This document shows positions 7,701 to 13,006 of a stretch of 13,006 nucleotides of DNA, piece by piece. This DNA is from Saccoglossus kowalevskii (Eukaryota > Hemichordata > Enteropneusta > Harrimaniidae). The notes below the pieces were generated by a model. That model worked only from the letters and a program-made list of their open reading frames with translations. It was not told the origin of the DNA and searched no databases. The stretch is taken from positions 109,627-122,632 of the forward strand of contig NW_003133370.1 in assembly GCF_000003605.2 (NCBI RefSeq). Reading direction: 5' to 3'. Each line of letters begins with the position of its first letter. Within the stretch, counting starts at the first letter, position 1. The translations under genes and the position numbers were made by a program.

Positions 7701-10700
7701 AACTTAGTGGGACTATTTTGTGTGTATTGTGAGAATCTAGTCCCATGATGATCTTTAAGACATAGTACATAGCAAAGCTGTCTGTAACTGCGCTGGGACT
7801 GAGTTGTAGGAAAATATTTGAAAATTCACTGTTAAAATTTTATTTTAATTTGTTGACACACTCAAAAATGACATGTACTACTTGAATGAAGCACTCAAAG
7901 CTGATATTCATGATTTGGTTTGATGCAATGAATGATATGTTACACATGTTCTGTTGAGTACAGCTGTTAGCTATAAAGTAAAGCTATAATAAAAACACAA
8001 ATTTCTGGTCCTGAGCATGTTTTTTTCAGTTGGTGTTGTCGTTTTTTCTTTTATTTTCACAATATTTTGTCAGACACAAGTAAAAAGGTGTGACATGTTT
8101 CTTTTGCATGGATGTACACACTGATCAAAAAGCGTTGTGAATTATACTGTATTACTATCTACTGTGGCATTATGTACAATATGATTTACTCCATTTGTTT
8201 TTATTGTGCATTCATTCAAGTGTTAATATCAGTAAATAATCTTCAATGATCTGACCCCTGTTGAATGGTTCTTTGAATCTGTTCAAAGTAATTTGGAAGC
8301 TTTGATAAATTTGCTCAAAATTTGGTAAATTGACTAGTAATTATTTTGCTAATGGAAAACCTTTTGTAAATTTTCATTCGTGTCAATTCAAATATAATTT
8401 TGTCACACTCAGTTTATTTGTTAAATGTAAAACTGTTTTACTGTTTCAGTCGCATATGAATACAAGGTCATCATCACTATTAGCAGCTGCCGAAGTAGTA
8501 TGTGAAATTTGTTTGAGTAGTTTTTCTCATTCGGTAAGTGATCAGTAAGTCTGCCCTTCCATTTATTTGCCGCATGATTCTGCTGCTATTTGGAAAATAA
8601 TATTTTGTGTTTGCCTAACACATGTTATCAGTGCCAAATTTTGACTACATGTCAAATCAGTGTTGACTGCTCAGTGTTCTCCACAATCCAAAATAGCTGG
8701 TGGGTCTAATTAGCATAAATTTGCATATTAATTTGCATATCATTTACATACAGCATTCTAGCATATATGACATGAACTGCAATACACACTAAGTTATTTA
8801 CTATTCTCTTTTTAATTTAATTGAAACATGTTACAATTTTTTGAAATACAAACAGATTGGTCACTATCAATATTTACGAAATGCAAAAAGTTTGAAATCT
8901 GTGATTTATACATTCGCAAATTATTCTGCGTTCATGAAATGCAATTCGAATGACCAAGAGCAAGTTAAAAACATAATTGAGTTATAATGTAGAAAATATA
9001 CGAGGTAATTTGCCCCCAAAGCCAAAACAGACGATTTGTCAAAACAAAACCCATAACATTTTTATTTGTGGCAACAGTACTCACCCGTGCCGACAGACGG
9101 TAGGATGCATTTACGCATGTACTGTCACGATATGTTGCGTTTTCACACGTTGTTTTGGAATTCAAGAAAAAATGCTAGCAATCGGCAAAATAAAAGAATC
9201 TGATATGTTCTCGAAAGATTAGACATAAAAAATGGATAAATTGAAAAAAGTACGTGGAAAAGATAACTAAAATATTATTCAATTACAAATACTCGCGGTA
9301 AACTAATCAGTACACGAACACCCAGAATGCACTGTTCCCCTATGCAATTTAAATACTAAATCGTTACAGCGCCAACAGCGGTGGGTGGCCGACGGTCGTT
9401 GAATGGGGTAGGCCAAAAGGTCATCAGTTTGCCTTCTCCATGCTGTTTTCACGATGAAAATCGAGCGAACGTTGTAAATACGGCTAGAATTTTAATTTTT
9501 GTTCGAGTTTACATGCAATCTGCTAATATATTTGTTTATTTTCTGTGCATATACATTTCGTTCGTATTTACTTCTTTCGTTCGTGGTCGGAAGACGATTA
9601 TTAAAAATACAGCTGTAAATTGAAACCACTGTAGTTGCGTTTTGTGAGCAATAAGTGGCAACAATGTCAGCCGACAATGAATTTAGGCAATTGACACATC
9701 GCCATGAATACACTTGATAACTGCTTGCAGACTTCCAGTGGTCATTGTTTATGTTTGGACTCTTGAAACAATAGCAAAATAAAGGGTTGGGCAACTACTC
9801 TTTTGTTTAGTCTTGGGAAGAACAATGCAAGCTTTTTACAAATAATTTCAGCTGGATGTACGCTGTTGGGCGGGTGTTGAGAATTACTAGGCGGCCGTAA
9901 AACTTGATGGGTGGGTCGCCCACCTAAAACCCTTGTGGAGAACACTGCTGCTGTATTTTCAATCTTTACTGTTGATATAGTCGATGGTCCAGACATATTT
10001 CTATTACTGATCATTTAAAATTTGTATTTCAAAATAATATCATATTGCTGTCATTTTAATTGCAAGTACCTTAGGTAACTGTTGGCACTCAGATTTGCTC
10101 ATTGTATTGCTTAGTGTAGTTTCTGTATGCGCAATTAAAAAAAAAAAGATCTGATTTTAATCAGATTGCATTTCAAGTAGATTCAAATTGGATAGTTTTA
10201 TAGAATCACACACTGATAATTAAACATGGCAACTGACGAAGATGGTTAAAAAGTTAAGTCATCTTTGTTTTCTGGTGACTGACTGGCTTTAGTCCTCGCA
10301 AACACCTAACCTTTTTGCCACCAGACTTCTTTGCCCAATTTTTCTGCATTTATTTTATATTCTTTAACATTTCTGGAAATGAATCCTAATTTTGGAGCCA
10401 ACAGACAAAATTTGAGTTAATCTTTAATCAAAACATTTCGCTATTTTTGTGCAATGTTCTGAAAGAAAGTGCAAACTATAAACAGGACTATTTGTGAATT
10501 TGTGATGAAAAGAGGGAACTGGTGGTGAAATGATTAATGTGAATGTGATGTCCTAATATGATGTTTTGATAAGAATGCTACTAACCAATCAGAATGCTGT
10601 GTTGTACTGTCAGTCATGAAAGATTGTAAAACTGATGTATTTACTCACTGTAATTCTTGTAGTGTTTGACCGGTTTGGAGTGTGGTCATAAATTTTGTGT

Positions 10701-12455
10701 AGAATGCTGGACAGAATATTTAACTACCAAAATCATGGAAGAAGGCATGGGACAAGTAAGGCTTGAATAACTTCTTTTTTTTCCACCTCTTTATTATTTC
10801 AGTTTTTTAATGCGTCACATTGACATTGTTTCCAATAATAGCAGCTTTCAGTTTTTCTTGATTTCTTTCGTGAAATATATTTAAAATGCATTTTGTTTCC
10901 GAAAATTCTGTTCGAGAGTACTTATTGTATCTTGTTTCATGCTTTAAATTAAAAAAAGTGTGTTAAACATTTGCATTTTGATAGTTACCAAAAGTAGATT
11001 GTACAGCACTCTAAATCAAATCAAATCAAATCAAATCAAAACAACTTTTATTTTATAGACTATATCCTGTGCTGCCCATGCCTGTGATATTTTAGTAGAC
11101 GATGCTACTGTTATGTAAGTATAAAATAATGGCTAACTGTGCTATTGTATTCTTATTACATTTATAGTTAGGGACTGACTAGGGAAATCTGAATACTGTA
11201 AAACCATACAAGAGTAATACAAGATTTTCCATGCTTTCACAGCTACATGCAGTCATTGGCATATGAAAATAAGAAAATAATTTGATAAAATAAATAATTG
11301 CCAACATAAAATTTGTAAAAAAATCATTCCCTTGAATAGCAAAGCCAAATTTTGATGATAAAATAAATCTAGATAATTTTAGACAGCTGCAACATCAAAG
11401 TTATGCCAGGATCTTGATCAAACTAAAAAAAAATACGAAACTCAGCAAGATGGCTCACAACTTTGCAAAACATTTGGCTTTTGCTTAGTTGTAGACTTGG
11501 CAGCACTATTTGACAAATGGCGTGCTGTGTATATTTCACTAATATAGGGTGATTATAGTATACATATTCAATTACTATTCTTTAGTTCTTGTTTTATCTA
11601 TATTGTTTGGAAATCCAAGAAATGTTAAAATGAAAATGAAAATAACCTGTTCGAATATTCTAATAAACACTTTTCATATTGAAAAACTGCACTTAACCCA
11701 AATCTAGTATGATAATGGAATGATCTTATCTGTACACATGTCAGTGATACAGAGCCGTCAAGTCATGATTGAATACAAACTGTTTTGTAAAGTTGCAAGC
11801 AATCTTGCTGACTGACTGTCCAAATAATTCTTGGTTGTTATAAACAGTACCCTATATTTTCTTGTTCATAACAACATGAAATGCTTTGTGTAAGGTCTTG
11901 AGAGAACCCATAGAAAATGACATGTTTACCTGACTGACACTACTGTCAGCTACTGACACAGTTTACCTAGCAGTTACCTAACTCGTTTTTTCTTGTTTCT
12001 TTGTTAGGAAATTAGTCAAAGATGGTAAAGTAAAACTAAAATATCAACATATTATCACCAATAGCTTTGTGGAATGTAACCGTTTAATGAAATGGTGCCC
12101 TGCGCCAGACTGTCCAAATGCTGTTAAAGTTATTTATGTTGATGCAAAACCTGTGACATGTGCATGTGGACACATATTCTGGTAAGTATTGTTTATTTAA
12201 TTCAACAATCTTAGGGGGATATTTAGGAGGAAATTTATTGTTACATTGTTACAAGATTTTTTCAGTCATACACAATTGTGTATGTCATCTACAATTTATG
12301 TGGCTATGTTACTATTATTTGTTGATATCAGCAATAGAACCTTTGTTTATTCCTATTTAGATCATGATCACAACTATTTTTGATGTACACTAATTCTGAT
12401 TTTTTCTTTTAGTTTCAATTGTCAGGAGAATTGGCATGATCCAGTTCGGTGTAAG
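4517..12455 (+). CDS. ARIH1: Ariadne-1-type RBR E3 ubiquitin ligase, 5' half (seven exons, 3' partial)
   Basis: Joined exons 4517-4741, 7184-7339, 8450-8533, 10663-10755, 11059-11114, 12008-12181 and 12413-12455 give 277 residues in one frame. Seen: an acidic N-terminus (1-50), a UBA-like region (about 52-118), then RING1 with ligands C145, C148, C162, H164, C167, C170, C190, C195. The IBR follows with C235, C240, C256, C258, C263, C266, H271, C276. The strings [31 protein letters not shown] and KWCPAPDC are hallmark Ariadne-1 sequence. Family knowledge: Ariadne ligases take ubiquitin from the E2 UBE2L3/UbcH7 through RING1, pass it through a cysteine in RING2, and are activated by neddylated cullin-RING ligases that relieve autoinhibition by the Ariadne domain. 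I147 sits where HHARI has its E2-contacting isoleucine. RING2 and the Ariadne domain are outside the window; full-length relatives have roughly 500-560 residues. All internal introns are GT-AG, with phases 0,0,0,0,2,2 and then 0 at the last donor. Very confident in identity; paralogue choice (ARIH1 rather than ARIH2) rests on the RING1/IBR strings. Confidence 0.95.
5560..5580. repeat. Palindrome with AATAAA on both strands
   Basis: CCAAATAAAA and TTTTATTTGG are exact 10-bp arms around one central A. This puts an AATAAA polyadenylation-signal word on each strand inside intron 1. Probably chance in AT-rich DNA or a relic of a palindromic element. Confidence 0.5.
7085..7160 (+). repeat. 45-bp-period duplication over the intron 1 branch-point region
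   Basis: TATTTAGA(A/T)AGTTATGTCT begins each copy (7085-7115 and 7130-7160); 28 of 31 positions match. Copy 2 contains CTAAC with its branch A at 7150, 34 nt before exon 2. Copy 1 has the weaker CTCAC. Confidence 0.75.
7184..7339 (+). CDS. ARIH1: Ariadne-1 exon 2: second half of UBA-like domain
   Basis: It encodes residues 76-127, phase 0 at both ends, with acceptor TTTTTTATCCAG and donor GTAAGT. It opens [20 protein letters not shown], the strongly conserved Ariadne-1 UBA-like segment, continues [18 protein letters not shown], and ends in a serine- and basic-rich linker ([13 protein letters not shown]) before RING1. The exon-1/exon-2 break falls between the helices of the UBA-like domain. 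Confidence 0.95.
7340..8449 (+). other. Intron 2 (1110 nt)
   Basis: GTAAGT donor, TTTCAG acceptor, phase 0. AT-rich; no repeat, RNA gene or coding region recognised inside it. Confidence 0.9.
8450..8533 (+). CDS. ARIH1: Ariadne-1 exon 3: MNTRSS linker and first RING1 zinc pair
   Basis: It encodes residues 128-155, phase 0 at both ends, with acceptor CTGTTTCAG and donor GTAAGT. The MNTRSS motif is kept in vertebrate ARIH1 just before RING1. C145-E-I147-C148 is the first zinc-ligand pair of RING1. The LLAAAEVV stretch before it is lineage-specific in my reading. The 13 residues from C148 to the next ligand C162 (across the next junction) equal the human spacing, which supports both splice sites. 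Confidence 0.92.
8672..9947. mobile_element. Non-autonomous DNA transposon with 15-bp terminal inverted repeats
   Basis: CAGTGTTCTCCACAA (8672-8686) and TTGTGGAGAACACTG (9933-9947) are exact reverse complements, 1276 bp end to end. The CAG terminus fits hAT-like elements. The flanks share only CTGCT (8667-8671 and 9948-9952) rather than a clean 8-bp duplication, so the superfamily is uncertain. Just inside the right end is a GGTGGG-TCG-CCCACC hairpin (9910-9924). Near the left end, ATTTGCAT occurs twice 12 bp apart (8719 and 8731). Small frames inside (such as 9492-9794 and 8977-9222) resemble no transposase, so it is either non-autonomous or decayed. Internal GC and CpG content rises around 9360-9480, unlike the intron around it. 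Confidence 0.8.
10137..10166. repeat. A11 run followed by an 8-bp hairpin
   Basis: Eleven A (10137-10147), then ATCTGATT and AATCAGAT (10149-10156, 10159-10166), exact arms with a 2-nt loop. Could be the end of an old mobile element; no partner end found. Confidence 0.5.
10663..10755 (+). CDS. ARIH1: Ariadne-1 exon 4: RING1 core
   Basis: It encodes residues 156-186, phase 0 at both ends, with acceptor AATTCTTGTAG and donor GTAAGG. Residues [16 protein letters not shown] carry C162, H164, C167 and C170 of RING1. [14 protein letters not shown] is nearly invariant in Ariadne-1 proteins. C156 is an extra cysteine, in the place where vertebrates have an aromatic residue, and is not an expected zinc ligand. 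Confidence 0.95.
10756..11058 (+). other. Intron 4 (303 nt)
   Basis: GTAAGG donor, TTTATAG acceptor, phase 0. It contains the AAATC microsatellite close to its 3' end. Confidence 0.9.
11013..11040 (+). repeat. (AAATC)5 microsatellite
   Basis: Five perfect AAATC units plus AAA, ending 18 nt before exon 5. It occupies the zone where the branch point is expected. Confidence 0.95.
11059..11114 (+). CDS. ARIH1: Ariadne-1 exon 5: end of RING1
   Basis: This 56-nt micro-sized exon encodes residues 187-204 plus two bases of the codon for M205. [18 protein letters not shown] carries C190 and C195, the last zinc pair of RING1. The acceptor is TTTTATAG and the donor GTAAGT. The split ATG codon is completed by the first base of exon 6, which fixes the reading frame. 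Skipping this 56-nt exon would shift the frame and destroy RING1 and the IBR. Confidence 0.93.
11115..12007 (+). other. Intron 5 (893 nt)
   Basis: GTAAGT donor, TTGTTAG acceptor, phase 2. AT-rich and without recognised elements, except a CTGACA/TGTCAG hairpin (11934-11949) followed by another CTGACACAG word about 60-75 nt before exon 6. The polypyrimidine tract (TTTTTTCTTGTTTCTTTG) is strong. Confidence 0.9.
12008..12181 (+). CDS. ARIH1: Ariadne-1 exon 6: RING1-IBR linker and most of the IBR
   Basis: It completes the M205 codon, encodes residues 206-262 and leaves two bases of the C263 codon. Acceptor is TTTCTTTGTTAG, donor [24 protein letters not shown] forms the helical linker that in HHARI contributes to E2-ubiquitin binding. 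KWCPAPDC gives IBR ligands C235 and C240, and TCACGHIF gives C256 and C258. Confidence 0.95.
12182..12412 (+). other. Intron 6 (231 nt)
   Basis: GTAAGT donor, TTTTTTCTTTTAG acceptor, phase 2. It is the shortest intron here and interrupts the codon of the zinc-binding C263. Confidence 0.9.
12413..12455 (+). CDS. ARIH1: Ariadne-1 exon 7: end of the IBR
   Basis: This 43-nt exon completes C263 and encodes [14 protein letters not shown] (264-277), with ligands C266, H271 and C276. Acceptor is TTTTTCTTTTAG. The donor AAG|GTGTGT differs from the GTAAG type used by most introns here, but the family sequence breaks cleanly after CK and an in-frame stop does not precede it. Continuation (a KKW-type helix and RING2) must be past 13006. 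Confidence 0.9.
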
Positions 12456-13006
12456 GTGTGTACTATGAAACAATTTATTTTCCCCAACATTTAAGTTCAC
12501 TATTTTAATACTCTAAACCTATTCGCTGTGTTTTAGTTGCACAAATTTGACCGAGAAACAATGAGTTTTGTTGTTATTTTACATGTAGATTTAATTTAGT
12601 GGATCTTTACCTTGCCTGTACCATCAAAGATGGAAGGGAAAGGTATATTAAGGGAAAAATTTTGTCCGGCGTTGTCGTCGTCGTTAATAATTGTTATTGT
12701 GTGCATAATAACTTTACTAATTCTATTCCAAACTTTATCAAACTTGGTCACCTTATTCATCAGTATAAAGTCTTCCCTGAGTTTGAACAACAGATGTCCT
12801 GTATGAAAATATGCAAAAATTGAGAAAATCTGATAAAATATTTTGACTGTTTCTACTTGACTGATCACTGGTGATACACATCAAAGGTAACTGAGCTCAG
12901 TGGAAATATGCATTGTTGTATGTGTTCAATGAAGCAAATGATTTATCTTGTAATAATATCCTTGGTAATGTATCTCAGATCCCATACTGGGTTCAAACCA
13001 ACTCGT
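12456..13006 (+). other. Intron 7, 5' part (runs off the window)
   Basis: It begins GTGTGT after exon 7; no acceptor followed by Ariadne RING2 sequence is seen before the end. Overlapping small frames on both strands at 12596-12868 resemble nothing known and may belong to a dispersed repeat. A 12-bp palindrome ACTGAGCTCAGT lies at 12890-12901. Confidence 0.75.

Larger units (their letters stand above)
8534..10662 (+). other. Intron 3 (2129 nt), carrying a transposon-like insertion
   Basis: GTAAGT donor and TTGTAG acceptor, phase 0. About 60% of it is the inverted-repeat element at 8672-9947. The remainder is AT-rich, with an A11 run and a small hairpin near 10150. Confidence 0.9.

Noticed and set aside
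9492-10014. Two reverse-strand frames of 90-100 codons in the intron 3 element
   Set aside because: No transposase motif, and one crosses the element's end, so neither looks like a real gene.
12596-12868. Overlapping frames of 64-90 codons on both strands in intron 7
   Set aside because: No Ariadne RING2 residues and no known family; more likely repeat-derived.
12890-13006. tRNA/SINE-like A box (GAGCTCAGTGG) and B box (GGTTCAAACC)
   Set aside because: The boxes are about 90 bp apart, too far for a simple tRNA, and no cloverleaf folds; a SINE running off the edge is possible but unsupported.

Overview
The window is intron-rich, AT-rich nuclear DNA from an animal. It carries one recognisable gene on the + strand: the 5' half of an Ariadne-1 (ARIH1/HHARI) RBR-type E3 ubiquitin ligase. 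GT-AG introns, long AT-rich introns, decayed DNA-transposon remnants and microsatellites all point to a metazoan. The protein is close to the vertebrate version through RING1 and IBR but has a much shorter acidic N-terminus, so an invertebrate (perhaps a marine deuterostome or a lophotrochozoan) is my guess. I cannot name the species from sequence alone.

Layout. 1-4516 is upstream DNA with no gene I can support. It holds a field of decayed ~65-bp repeats (about 245-800), split by a ~200-bp MITE-like inverted-repeat element (399-597), a perfect 13-bp hairpin flanked by direct repeats, a 47-bp tandem duplication, a CpG-rich CCAAT/NRF1-like cluster (1941-2091), a 17-G run, and a promoter-like stretch with two perfect CRE palindromes before the start codon. 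The Ariadne coding region starts at 4517 and runs through seven exons: 4517-4741, 7184-7339, 8450-8533, 10663-10755, 11059-11114, 12008-12181 and 12413-12455. Together they give 277 continuous residues without a frameshift or stop. The last donor at 12456 leads out of the window, so RING2 (Rcat, with the catalytic cysteine) and the C-terminal Ariadne domain lie beyond 13006.

The seven exons encode, in order, an acidic tail, a UBA-like domain, a complete RING1 with all eight zinc ligands, and a complete IBR with all eight zinc ligands. Introns: 2442, 1110, 2129, 303, 893, 231 and at least 551 nt. Intron 3 holds a 1276-bp element with perfect 15-bp terminal inverted repeats, which makes up about 60% of that intron. 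Intron 1 ends in a tandem duplication that copies its likely branch point, and intron 4 has an (AAATC)5 microsatellite in its branch-point zone.

I see no CRISPR, operon, rRNA or convincing tRNA, and no evidence for an undescribed multi-gene system. The points of interest concern genome architecture: repeat nesting, transposon insertion into an intron, and splice-signal structure.
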